A stretch of 64,000 bases of DNA from an uncultured Clostridia bacterium (GTDB taxonomy: Bacteria > Bacillota > Clostridia > Peptostreptococcales > Anaerovoracaceae), in assembly GCA_945928865.1 (NCBI GenBank), contig CAMENZ010000002.1, positions 124,001 through 188,000 on the forward strand. The letters run 5' to 3'. This document shows positions 20,101 to 27,665 of the stretch, in pieces (the stretch's first letter is position 1; every line of letters starts with the position of its first letter). The position numbers were made by a program, and so were the translations under genes. Below the pieces are notes generated by a model. It saw only the letters and a program-made list of their open reading frames with translations, was not told the origin of the DNA and searched no databases.

Positions 20101-20765
20101 ACTTCAACCTCTTTCCAGAAATATTTTTTTACAGAATCCTTTTCTAAAAATGTATTTCCATCTTCCAAAGATAAAACTGCTTCTCTAAGCCATTCAAAAG
20201 GTTCAGGTAAACTTTGAATCTTATTATATGCCACTTCTACTATTTCTCTAAAAGCATCATCATTTCTATCTCCGCTATGGTGATTTAGAAAAGTATAAAA
20301 ATCTTCCTTTCCATCTTCATGAAGCTCTTCTAATAGCCTGTCCATAGCCTTAGTTCTTAAAATACTTATCTGACCTTCATCACCTATTTTGAAATTAGGT
20401 TCCCTATCTATTAAATAAAAAAATCTCCTTATAACTTCCATTGCAAAAGCATGAAAAGTACTAATATTAGCTCTAGGCAAAATACTCATTTCCTGTTTAA
20501 GCCTGCGAATCATATCAGGATCTTTTTCCACCAATAGAACATTTTTTATGGCTTTTTCTATATCCATTTTCATCTTAGTAGCTGCTGCATTAGTAAAAGT
20601 TACTATTAGCATCTCTTCTAAAGAGGTTCCTTCTTCTATAATTAATTTCTTAATTCTTTCTACTAAAATAGTAGTCTTACCGGAGCCTGCCGCCGCCGCT
20701 ACTAATATATTTTTATCTCTATCATTTATGGCGTCAATTTGCTCGCCTGTCCAATTTATTCCCAA
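17172..20765 (-). CDS. addA: ATP-dependent helicase/nuclease subunit A (AddA)
   Basis: A 1197-residue UvrD-family helicase with a C-terminal nuclease. Walker A is AAAGSGKTTILVER near residue 28; further helicase motifs are HIFIDEYQDSN, VFMVGDVKQSIYKFR and RVLYVAMTRAMD. The nuclease has VMDCLFEEDGYLVLVDYKTS, with the D...DYK metal site. AddAB processes double-strand ends for recombination. The partner addB, which normally lies just upstream on the same strand, is not here: the next gene upstream is the divergent gpmI. Confidence 0.95.
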   Translation of the reverse strand: MGINWTGEQIDAINDRDKNILVAAAAGSGKTTILVERIKKLIIEEGTSLEEMLIVTFTNAAATKMKMDIEKAIKNVLLVEKDPDMIRRLKQEMSILPRANISTFHAFAMEVIRRFFYLIDREPNFKIGDEGQISILRTKAMDRLLEELHEDGKEDFYTFLNHHSGDRNDDAFREIVEVAYNKIQSLPEPFEWLREAVLSLEDGNTFLEKDSVKKYFWKEVEVLANKAVAIGSNNYRVGQDNYVTNLETMLANELRFMEAIANAVHLKDYDEVYEAVNNVVFESLTSGSFSQKNNPQSDKDSLKEAGNEIKNGRAKLKSILDVFKKNFFIGSKEDVAEGISLTAGDGKFLLKAVKRFSEIFKEEKEAKNLIDFNDIEHQAYEILSQNKGGEYYRNKFKHIFIDEYQDSNVLQEELISKICRSNNVFMVGDVKQSIYKFRLAEPEIFQRKYELFRENMALNPEDTEDKKIDLNMNFRSKKPIIDFVNAIFDNIMSGYDEAARLKQGNSYGGEPSYKPELVLINDKYTGEDPVDFAIENMKAAEREALAAVKLIKKYLGKDICIGKEENEKGQEVYKYRPLEKKDIVILLRSIKGRGEAYYRVLAENNIDAYVDNNEGYFDTLEIDTFMSLIKILDNPQQDIPLLTIMRSGIFDFTIDELANIRLLHREGSYYDSVVNYCHSGEDLALREKCIKTFENIDKWRQESKLLPLEEFIWKLLLDTNFYIHMGAMASGKQRQANLRILVEKALAYENSQEGSLYGFVKYIDAIKNETSKRTAKLAVGQAKLVGEGEDVVRIMTIHKSKGMEFPMVILGGYNSKLNYDTGGNLVFHKDIGIGLKSWIPNMDFYQKTLIQTLINYKIHQEEVEEQKRVLYVAMTRAMDILGIIGSVKNIDDVFNGEKEEDSSDTSYFNMSVKALQKIFDRGIGTVDYYSDGDLLEMYKEEVAESKRLEDLFEEAPKAVSDRVRAMLEADLSKPLISEISAKSKYSVSELNKRVRVDLAEPKSFKVNRDFTKAQIGTIIHKVLEKMNFSQAEDEGLIYIDKLLVDMVREEFLTDEEANTVDKNSLVNFAKSDLGRRIGNAEALGKLRREQTFNLRISKGDELWDELSRGLQATDENNITIQGVMDCLFEEDGYLVLVDYKTSDFSGVADFEVKKHELKETYEMQMKIYAVAAELALGKTVKDKYLYLTNIGQVVDMG

Positions 20766-20871
20766 TTTTCTTTGCCTTCCATTTAATACAAATTACTTTT
20801 AAGATAATTTAAGTTTAGCTAAAATTTACTCCTTCGTCAATATCTAATATACTATCTATCTAAATATTACT

Positions 20872-20899
20872 TTGACTTATTCTTTCTTTAGTATATAAT
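20872..20899 (+). promoter_or_regulatory. Sigma-A promoter of gpmI
   Basis: TTGACT at 20872-20877 and TATAAT at 20894-20899 with a 16-bp spacer, about 49 bp upstream of the gpmI start codon. Confidence 0.75.
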
Positions 20900-20947
20900 T
20901 AAACATATAAACGAAAATAAATTTTTCATAAAAATTAAGAGGTAATT

Positions 20948-22495
20948 ATGAATAAAAAAACTCCAACTATGCTTATGATTTTAGACGGCTTCGGCATAAA
21001 CCCGTCCAGCTATGGCAATGCTATTTCAGCCGCTAATAAGCCTAATATAGACAAGATTTTTTCTAAATATCCTAATGTTAAAATTAATGCTTCAGGACAA
21101 TTTGTCGGACTGCCCGAAGGGCAGATGGGAAATTCAGAAGTGGGACATCTTAATATTGGTGCCGGTAGAATCGTATACCAAGATCTCACTAAGATAACAA
21201 AATCCATAGAAGACGGGGATTTCTTTACAAACCCTAATCTTTTGTCCGCTCTGGAACATACGAAAAAGAATAGCAGTGCTTTACACATCTTCGGTCTTTT
21301 ATCCGATGGCGGGGTACATAGCCATATAGATCACATAAAAGCCTTAATTCAATTGGCAAAAGCTAATCACCTAACTAAAGTATTTCTTCACCTATTTATG
21401 GACGGAAGAGATGTTCCCCCTACATCCGGCATAACCTATATGGAAAATATAGAAAAATACCTCCTGGAAGAAGGGGTCGGTTCTGTAGCCACTGTTAGCG
21501 GCAGATATTTTGCTATGGATAGAGATAAGAGATTTGATAGAGTGGAATTAGCCTACAATGCTATGGTATTAGGAGAAGGCTTAAAAGCAAAATCCGGAAC
21601 TGAAGCAGTTAAAGAAAGCTATATCCGAAACGAAACAGATGAATTTGTAAAACCTACAGTTTGTAATCCTTCCGGTCTTATAAAATCAGGAGACAGCATC
21701 ATATTTGCTAACTTTAGACCTGATAGAGCTAGGGAGATTACCAGAGCCTTTGTAGATACAGATTTTGAAAGCTCCTTTGGCGGTTTTAAAAGAAAGGTGA
21801 TTTTAGATGACCTATGCTTCATCTGTATGACGGAATATGACAGCACCATACCTAATGTTTCCATAGCCTTTCCGCCAAAATCCATAAAAAACACCTTAGG
21901 TGAATATATTTCAAACCTAAATATGAGCCAGCTTAGAATAGCGGAAACAGAAAAATATGCTCATGTAACCTTCTTCTTTAATGGAGGTATTGAAGAACCT
22001 AATCCTAAGGAAGATAGAATTTTAATTCCATCTCCCAAAGTTTCAACCTATGACTTAAAACCTGAAATGAGTGCATTTTCAGTTACAGAAAAAGTATTAG
22101 AAGCTTTAGATTTAGGTAAATATGATTTAATCATTCTAAATTTTGCTAATGCTGATATGGTAGGACATACCGGCAGTTTTAAGGCAGCAGTAGAAGCTAT
22201 AGAAGCTTTAGATAAATGTATTTCCAAAATTGTAGAGAAAATCTTAGCAATAGGCGGACAACTACTTTTGACTGCAGATCACGGTAATGCAGATTATATG
22301 CTAGATGAAAAAGGAAATGTGGTCACTTCTCATTCCACAAATCAAGTGCCTCTAGTTTATATAGGTAACAATCCTTATAACTTTAACGATTATGCAAAAT
22401 CCAATTCAGGAAAACTAGCAGACCTGGCTCCAACCATTCTAACTTTAATGGAATTGAAAGTTCCGGAAGAAATGACAGGAAGCAGTTTGATATAA
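20948..22495 (+). CDS. gpmI: 2,3-bisphosphoglycerate-independent phosphoglycerate mutase
   Basis: A 515-residue alkaline-phosphatase-superfamily enzyme interconverting 3- and 2-phosphoglycerate in glycolysis, with two Mn2+. MLMILDGFGI carries the first metal aspartate, GQMGNSEVGHLNIG the phosphorylated Ser63, DGRDVPPTSG and SGRYFAMDRDKR the substrate site, and LLTADHGNADYM the second metal cluster. Full length for the family. Start is ATG with AAGAGG upstream and a clear promoter. I see no convincing terminator; the gene is followed by repeat copy A. Confidence 0.96.
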   Translation: MNKKTPTMLMILDGFGINPSSYGNAISAANKPNIDKIFSKYPNVKINASGQFVGLPEGQMGNSEVGHLNIGAGRIVYQDLTKITKSIEDGDFFTNPNLLSALEHTKKNSSALHIFGLLSDGGVHSHIDHIKALIQLAKANHLTKVFLHLFMDGRDVPPTSGITYMENIEKYLLEEGVGSVATVSGRYFAMDRDKRFDRVELAYNAMVLGEGLKAKSGTEAVKESYIRNETDEFVKPTVCNPSGLIKSGDSIIFANFRPDRAREITRAFVDTDFESSFGGFKRKVILDDLCFICMTEYDSTIPNVSIAFPPKSIKNTLGEYISNLNMSQLRIAETEKYAHVTFFFNGGIEEPNPKEDRILIPSPKVSTYDLKPEMSAFSVTEKVLEALDLGKYDLIILNFANADMVGHTGSFKAAVEAIEALDKCISKIVEKILAIGGQLLLTADHGNADYMLDEKGNVVTSHSTNQVPLVYIGNNPYNFNDYAKSNSGKLADLAPTILTLMELKVPEEMTGSSLI

Positions 22496-22616
22496 AAAAA
22501 GACTTATAGAGCAAAAAGTGGTTATAAATAAACTGTAAATTGGGGGCTTTAGATTTTGCCGTACGAGAGGTTGAGCGAACTGGTAATTTATGGAAAAAGT
22601 TGGCTGTTGCTTTAAA

Positions 22617-22960
22617 ATAGTGCTGTTTTGAGATTTTTTAGGATTCTGACACTATATCGTGTATTGCGAACCCATCAAAAATAGTGTTGATTTTAGATTT
22701 TGCTGGAAACCACACTATATTATGCGGTATAAAAATCTTGTGAATAGTGTGTATTAGAAATTTGAAGGGAAATCCCACTATTTAAGTTGTGGGTAATCAA
22801 CAAACTCTTATATGTAACACTATTTCAAGCCTTGCATAGACTGATTCTATAGTGGGAAATACACAAAATCTGCCGAATGACACTATTTAGCTCTTACAAG
22901 CAAGCCGGTGCAATTAAAACACTCCTAGAAAGTAAGGGGAAACTGTATCGTCTACAAGTT
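22617..22960 (+). repeat. Modular palindromic intergenic repeat, copy A
   Basis: Built of 38-39-bp units that begin ATAGTG and end CACTAT: 22617-22655, 22681-22718, 22744-22781, a degenerate one at 22786-22823 (starts GTTGTG), and 22849-22886. Interiors carry an AGATTTT-type core; in the last unit it is reversed (CAAAATCT). The right flank (about 22900-22960) contains GTAAGGGGAAA. About 259 bp (22684-22942) align almost without gaps with copy B at 36062-36320. The right edge runs into the dinJ-like gene and supplies its last ~15 codons. No protein of its own is apparent. The stretch 22496-22616 holds no gene that I can see. Confidence 0.85.
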
Positions 22961-23087
22961 TTCTAATAGTAGTCCTTAAAAACATATTCACAGCTGTAGT
23001 CATATTAATACCTAGTTCAGAAAATATTATCTCTGCCTGGTCCTTAACTCCCCTATCCGTTCTTATATTTAAATTCGTTGTAACCAT
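22914..23087 (-). CDS. RelB/DinJ-type antitoxin, C-terminus replaced, toxin absent
   Basis: Residues 1-43 from MVTTNLNIRTDRGVKDQA to NMTTAVNMFLRTTIR are a clear RelB/DinJ ribbon-helix-helix antitoxin N-terminus. Start 23087 has AGGAGGGATAGAT just before the ATG; an upstream in-frame ATG at 23108 has no such site. The last ~15 codons (KLVDDTVSPYFLGVF) are unlike the family and are encoded by the edge of repeat copy A. No RelE/YafQ toxin gene follows. I infer that the repeat arrived in, or a deletion joined it to, the antitoxin gene and that the toxin was lost. The remnant may still bind DNA, but toxin neutralisation is unlikely. Confidence 0.75.
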   Translation of the reverse strand: MVTTNLNIRTDRGVKDQAEIIFSELGINMTTAVNMFLRTTIRKLVDDTVSPYFLGVF

Positions 23088-23159
23088 ATCTATCCCTCCT
23101 TTATGCACATATTGTGGTTCATTTTTCGTTTATTGTCAATACTTTGTATCGCTTTTGTA

Positions 23160-23966
23160 TCATCCACCTAATTCTAAGTCAGCTGCAATAAAACATTTAA
23201 ATTCATTTTCATTACAATATTCTAATATTTCTTCTCTTGTATTTTTATCAGGTGCGTATTCAATTAAATAAACCTTTTTTCCTGACTTCTTAATCTTAGA
23301 TAAATATTTCTGAAAATATTCTATTGTTTCATTTTCCTGTCTTAAATATTTTCTATTTTGGAAATCAATTTTTGTAAAAACACATTCCTGATTTATACCA
23401 TCTAATATACCCGCCTCTCCTCTTTTCAAAGCCTTTTTGACAAATTCATCTCCGCCATTTATAAGAATTTCTACACCGTACTTCTTTTTTAAATTGGCTA
23501 AAATTCTCACTAATCCCCTATAAATTTTATTCTTAGGATATTCGTAGTAAACATCTGTATTATCTATAAAAAATCCATCCACTCCAAGTTTGGCATATTT
23601 CTTCCCCAAACTATTCACGATAAACCTCTGCCATTTTTTCTTAGATACATCCATCCATTTTTCATCAGGCCAATTTTCATAAACCCCTAAACTATATTTT
23701 TCATAAGCTTTGTAATATGTTCTGAATTTTTCTAAAGCCCCTATATTTAAATAAGCATAAACCATCTTACCGGATTTATGAAATTCCAAAATATCCTCTT
23801 TAGTAAAGTTTTCCGGTTCAATAACTATGGTTTTGTAACCCTCTAAAACGGCTTTTTTATCCCTATCTAAATTTAAAAACACACCGAAGTTTTCATGCTT
23901 TGGCGTAAAACCTACCATTAAACTAACTAAAATCATAATTATCATTGCAATGGTAATTTTTCTCAT
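23160..23966 (-). CDS. Secreted GH114-like TIM-barrel glycosidase
   Basis: A 268-residue protein with a signal peptide (MRKITIAMIIMILVSLMVGF) and one alpha/beta barrel of the endo-alpha-1,4-polygalactosaminidase (GH114) type. Visible motifs are MVYAYLNIGALE, the DGFFIDNTDVYYE strand-loop with acidic residues at the expected active-site position, and KKVYLIEYAPD near the end. The family cleaves galactosamine-rich polysaccharides, but many members are uncharacterised, so the substrate is only inferred. It stands close to the antitoxin remnant and downstream of two flavoprotein genes, with no polysaccharide cluster nearby. Confidence 0.75.
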   Translation of the reverse strand: MRKITIAMIIMILVSLMVGFTPKHENFGVFLNLDRDKKAVLEGYKTIVIEPENFTKEDILEFHKSGKMVYAYLNIGALEKFRTYYKAYEKYSLGVYENWPDEKWMDVSKKKWQRFIVNSLGKKYAKLGVDGFFIDNTDVYYEYPKNKIYRGLVRILANLKKKYGVEILINGGDEFVKKALKRGEAGILDGINQECVFTKIDFQNRKYLRQENETIEYFQKYLSKIKKSGKKVYLIEYAPDKNTREEILEYCNENEFKCFIAADLELGG

Positions 23967-23986
23967 AATATCCCCTCTATCAAAGC

Positions 23987-25579
23987 TTAAATTTCTTTAA
24001 TTATAGCCTCCGCTATCTTAATTCCATCACAAGCCGCAGACATGATACCACCTGCATAGCCTGCCCCTTCGCCTGCCGGATAAAAGCCTGAAATTTTTAG
24101 AGTTTCACCTAAACCCTTATCTAAAAATCCTTCTAAAGTTTCCTTATCTCTCAAAATCCTCACAGGTGATGAACTTCTAGCTTCAACAGCAGTTACAATA
24201 GCATCACTATTATCAAAACCTTTCAGTTTCCTAGCCAAATGAGGCATTGCCTCTCTAAAAGCCTCAACTACAAAGCTAGGTAAGGAAGCCTCTACATTAG
24301 GAGCTTTACCGTCACGAAGCTGCCCCCAAGTGGATTTTGGAGCCTTATAATTAGAACCTCCATTTAGGAAAGCTAATTTCTCATATTTCTCCTGAAATTC
24401 AACGCCTGCAAGTACCTTGTCACTTCCAAAATCACTTGTTCTCACATCTACCAGTAATCCACTATTAGCAGTCCCGCTATTTCTCGCATGATAACTCATA
24501 CCGTTAGTTACAACGCCGCCCTTCTGGGATGAAGCTATAACCACCTCTCCACCGGGACACATACAAAAAGTATATACGCCTCGATCATTTTCACAGCGAT
24601 GATTTAATTTATATTCTGCCGGTGGTAACCCCAGATCTGCGGATTTTGCCCCATATTGTGCCAAATCAATTAAATCCTGACTATGCTCTATTCTAACTCC
24701 CATGGAAAAAGGTTTCTGCTCCATAAAAATTTTTCTACTATAAAACATTCTAAAAGTGTCACGGCTACTATGGCCTAAAGCAAAAACCGCCCTATCGCAA
24801 GCCAGTATTTCCTCACCCTTTTCACTTTCCACCTTTAAACCTTTTAAATTACCCTCTTCTAAAATTACATCTTTTACTAAGTTTCCAAATCTAACCTGTC
24901 CACCTAAAGCTATAATTTTTTCTCTTAAGTTTTTAACAACCTCCCGCAGTACATCGGTTCCAATGTGAGGCTTACTCTTATACAGAATTTCCTCAGGACC
25001 ACCTGCTTCAACCATTTCCCTAAGGACTTTCTTAATTCTAAGATCCTTAATACCTGTTGTAAGCTTACCATCACTAAAAGTTCCTGCTCCGCCTTCACCA
25101 AACTGAACATTAGAATTTTCATCTAATATTCCCTCTTTCCAAAATCTGTCTACCTGAGCCTTTCTAACATCTACGCTTTGTCCTCGCTCCAGGACAATAG
25201 GTTTAAGTCCGGCTTCTGCTAAAATCAAAGCCGCAAATATTCCTGCTGGTCCAAAACCTACAATAACAGGATTCAGCTCTATTCCTAAATTTCCATCATC
25301 AGAAATCCTTTCTGCTCTCAATTTAGGAATTTCATATTCTTTAATTTCTACCTGCTCTATATTATATTTTTTTACATTACCTTTTATTTTTTTATTAACA
25401 CAAAAATCCACCGTATATACCAGGTGGATTTCATCTTTTTTCCTTGCGTCTATAGACTCTTTTACTATGTTCCAGCTGGTAATTTTCAGGTCAGCTTGAC
25501 CTATAATCTTAAGAATTTTTTCCGGTAATCCTTCCTTATCGTCCTTAAGACTTAATTTAATCTGACTTATTCTATACAT
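23987..25579 (-). CDS. FAD-dependent dehydrogenase, COG2509 type
   Basis: A 530-residue flavoprotein. A ~90-residue N-terminal domain (SLKDDKEGLPEKILKIIG...) precedes the FAD-binding loop VIVGFGPAGIFAALILAEAG and LERGQSVDVR. The middle has FGEGGAGTFSDGKL and the C-terminal part GFYPAGEGAGYAGGIMSAA, both typical of this family of large, functionally unknown oxidoreductases. The electron donor and substrate are not known. It overlaps the end of the HI0933-type gene by 13 bp, so the two flavoproteins are co-translated. Confidence 0.88.
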   Translation of the reverse strand: MYRISQIKLSLKDDKEGLPEKILKIIGQADLKITSWNIVKESIDARKKDEIHLVYTVDFCVNKKIKGNVKKYNIEQVEIKEYEIPKLRAERISDDGNLGIELNPVIVGFGPAGIFAALILAEAGLKPIVLERGQSVDVRKAQVDRFWKEGILDENSNVQFGEGGAGTFSDGKLTTGIKDLRIKKVLREMVEAGGPEEILYKSKPHIGTDVLREVVKNLREKIIALGGQVRFGNLVKDVILEEGNLKGLKVESEKGEEILACDRAVFALGHSSRDTFRMFYSRKIFMEQKPFSMGVRIEHSQDLIDLAQYGAKSADLGLPPAEYKLNHRCENDRGVYTFCMCPGGEVVIASSQKGGVVTNGMSYHARNSGTANSGLLVDVRTSDFGSDKVLAGVEFQEKYEKLAFLNGGSNYKAPKSTWGQLRDGKAPNVEASLPSFVVEAFREAMPHLARKLKGFDNSDAIVTAVEARSSSPVRILRDKETLEGFLDKGLGETLKISGFYPAGEGAGYAGGIMSAACDGIKIAEAIIKEI

Positions 25580-26736
25580 TTAGCCATTCCCTTTCCAGCT
25601 TTAATCCCTGATACCCAAGCCTGATGCAGATTGTACCCTCCACAAATTCCTTGATAATCTAAAACTTCACCGCTAAAATATAAGTTTGATAAAATCTTAG
25701 ATTCGCCCGTCCTTGAATTTATATCTTTTAAGCTGATACCGCCAGCCGTAAGCTGTGCCTCATTCCAGCCTTTTAACCCTTTAACCTTAAAATTCATAGA
25801 CCTTAGTTCTCCTAAAACATTATCTATGTCCCTATCAGAAAGTTCCTTAATTAAACTTTTTCCATTTAACCCCATCTTAACTAAAATATATTCCGCTAAA
25901 GGTTTCTTCACCAAAGTAGTAAATATTTCCTCTATCCTAAGATTATCTAAAGCCATCCTGCGATTTAAAGATACCTCTAAATCCTCATTTTCAGCAAAAA
26001 AATCCAGTTTTAAAACAGCCTCATCTTCTCTTCTCACTAAGAGAGATAAATTCATTATACAGATACCTGATAAAGAATCTTCCCTAAACTGGACTTCTCC
26101 AATCTCCTCAGAAACATCCCTGCCATTTATATTTAAAGTAACCTTCGCCTTACATCTTAAACCCTTTAAACTTTTAATATTTTCCATCACTTCTATAGGT
26201 GTTAATGCCGGTATAAGCCTTTCTACCCTATGGCCTAAAATCTTAGCCCAAATATATCCATCACCCGTAGTTCCAAAATTACTATAGGACTTACCGCCCG
26301 TAGCGATTAAAAGCTTTTCGCAACATAAAACTTCTCCTTTAGTACTTTCTAAAATAAAAGCTCCGCTGCAAGTTTTTTCAACCTTAGCCACCTCAAAATC
26401 CACTCTTAAAACCACACCCTGCCTAACAGCAGTATTTCTAAGAGCTTCTACAACCTGTTTTCCATCTTCAGAAAAAGGATAGATTCTATCTTCCTCCTGC
26501 CTTAAAAATATTCCACAGTACTCTAAGAATTCATGAACTAATTCCTGTTCTTTACAATTTATATTAGATATATTACATCTGCCGTTTCCAGCCGCCTTAA
26601 GTTTAAGACCTACTTCAGATTTTTTTTCTAATATACCTATTGTTTTATCCTTTGCATATCTGGAAGCAGTAACAGCAGCAGCCAACCCTGATGCTCCGCC
26701 ACCTATAATTAAAATATCAAAATAGTTTTTATCCAA
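25567..26736 (-). CDS. HI0933/YhiN-family flavoprotein
   Basis: A 389-residue NAD(P)/FAD-dependent oxidoreductase of the HI0933 family. FAD motif IIGGGASGLAAAVTASR begins near residue 10, followed by KKSEVGLKLKAAGNGRCNI (the family-specific RCN motif). The end has LYFSGEVLDYQGICGGYNLH and QAWVSGIKAG. Biological role unsettled. First gene of a two-gene unit with the COG2509-type flavoprotein. Confidence 0.9.
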   Translation of the reverse strand: MDKNYFDILIIGGGASGLAAAVTASRYAKDKTIGILEKKSEVGLKLKAAGNGRCNISNINCKEQELVHEFLEYCGIFLRQEEDRIYPFSEDGKQVVEALRNTAVRQGVVLRVDFEVAKVEKTCSGAFILESTKGEVLCCEKLLIATGGKSYSNFGTTGDGYIWAKILGHRVERLIPALTPIEVMENIKSLKGLRCKAKVTLNINGRDVSEEIGEVQFREDSLSGICIMNLSLLVRREDEAVLKLDFFAENEDLEVSLNRRMALDNLRIEEIFTTLVKKPLAEYILVKMGLNGKSLIKELSDRDIDNVLGELRSMNFKVKGLKGWNEAQLTAGGISLKDINSRTGESKILSNLYFSGEVLDYQGICGGYNLHQAWVSGIKAGKGMAKCIE

Positions 26737-26762
26737 ATTACTTTCCTGCTTAATTTATATTT

Positions 26763-27500
26763 TTAGGCTTCCTCTTTAAACAAGGAGTCCGTTTTTTCCT
26801 GTGTTTCCTTAGTTGGCTTAGGAGCTAATGTTAAATCTAATTCTTCCTCCGGAGTAGCTTCCACAGTTTTAAGCTCTGCCTTCGCTTCCTTAGCTGCCTT
26901 TATAGCCTCTTTAGCCGCAGCATGAGCTTCCTCTGCCTTAGCCGCCGCTTCTGCCAATTTTTCCTCTTTAGTTTTAATAAAATTAGGTTTTATAATTCTA
27001 ATAGTAGCTCCTATATGGAAAATATTCATCCCCTGTACTATTATACACAAACCAATAACTGTAATAGTCGCAAAATTAAAGAAATCCGGATTAAAGAAAA
27101 CATAAAAACCGAATATTATATTGACCATTCCTACGATTAAATGATCATAGAAATTATTAGTCCTGGTTTCTATGTGTTCCCAAGCATGAACCATATTTCT
27201 TATACCTGCGCTCATTACCCAAAGCCCTAATAAAGTTGTAACAACTATATCGGCGGAGATTTTGTTATCAATTATTAAAAAGCCTAATATAAAGGTAGTC
27301 AAACCATCGGTCAAAATCCATGACCTCTCTTCATTATCTCCCCTATAGCTACTATAAGATAAAACCTCTACAATTCCTGCAACTAAAAATATTAATCCTA
27401 CTATAAAAGCCACTGATAAAAAAGTAACTCCTGCATTTCCTACTAAATATCCACCAACACCGATAAACAGCGCTCCTGTCAACATGGTCAATACTCTCAT
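26763..27500 (-). CDS. HdeD/DUF308-like membrane protein with charged tail
   Basis: A 245-residue protein with six predicted helices in three hairpins in the first ~175 residues (for example TMLTGALFIGVGGYLVG, FIVGLIFLVAGIVEVLSY, WVMSAGIRNMVHAW), the DUF308/HdeD pattern. The last ~65 residues are an Ala/Glu/Lys-rich, probably helical cytoplasmic tail (EKLAEAAAKAEEAHAAAKEA). HdeD is linked to acid resistance in enterobacteria, but no role is known for most Gram-positive homologues. Confidence 0.75.
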   Translation of the reverse strand: MRVLTMLTGALFIGVGGYLVGNAGVTFLSVAFIVGLIFLVAGIVEVLSYSSYRGDNEERSWILTDGLTTFILGFLIIDNKISADIVVTTLLGLWVMSAGIRNMVHAWEHIETRTNNFYDHLIVGMVNIIFGFYVFFNPDFFNFATITVIGLCIIVQGMNIFHIGATIRIIKPNFIKTKEEKLAEAAAKAEEAHAAAKEAIKAAKEAKAELKTVEATPEEELDLTLAPKPTKETQEKTDSLFKEEA

Positions 27501-27627
27501 TGGTAAAACCCTCCCTATTTCATATAAATAAATATATTATATTTCATTGTAATTTTCATTTTAAAACAAATTAATACTAAATATTATAATTCTATTTAAG
27601 CTTTTAGTCAAGGAATGTAGTATGCTA

Positions 27628-27656
27628 TTCACAAGATTATCATTTTTTGGTATAAT
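27628..27656 (+). promoter_or_regulatory. dinB promoter, close to the start codon
   Basis: TTCACA at 27628-27633 and TATAAT at 27651-27656 (17-bp spacer). The dinB ATG is at 27666, only nine bases after the -10 box, and no Shine-Dalgarno sequence precedes it. Confidence 0.6.
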
Positions 27657-27665
27657 AATTAGACT

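Noticed and set aside
22617..22886. CRISPR array, because of regular ~63-bp spacing
   Set aside because: Units are palindromic, diverged and partly reversed; there are no identical repeats, no unique spacers and no cas genes.
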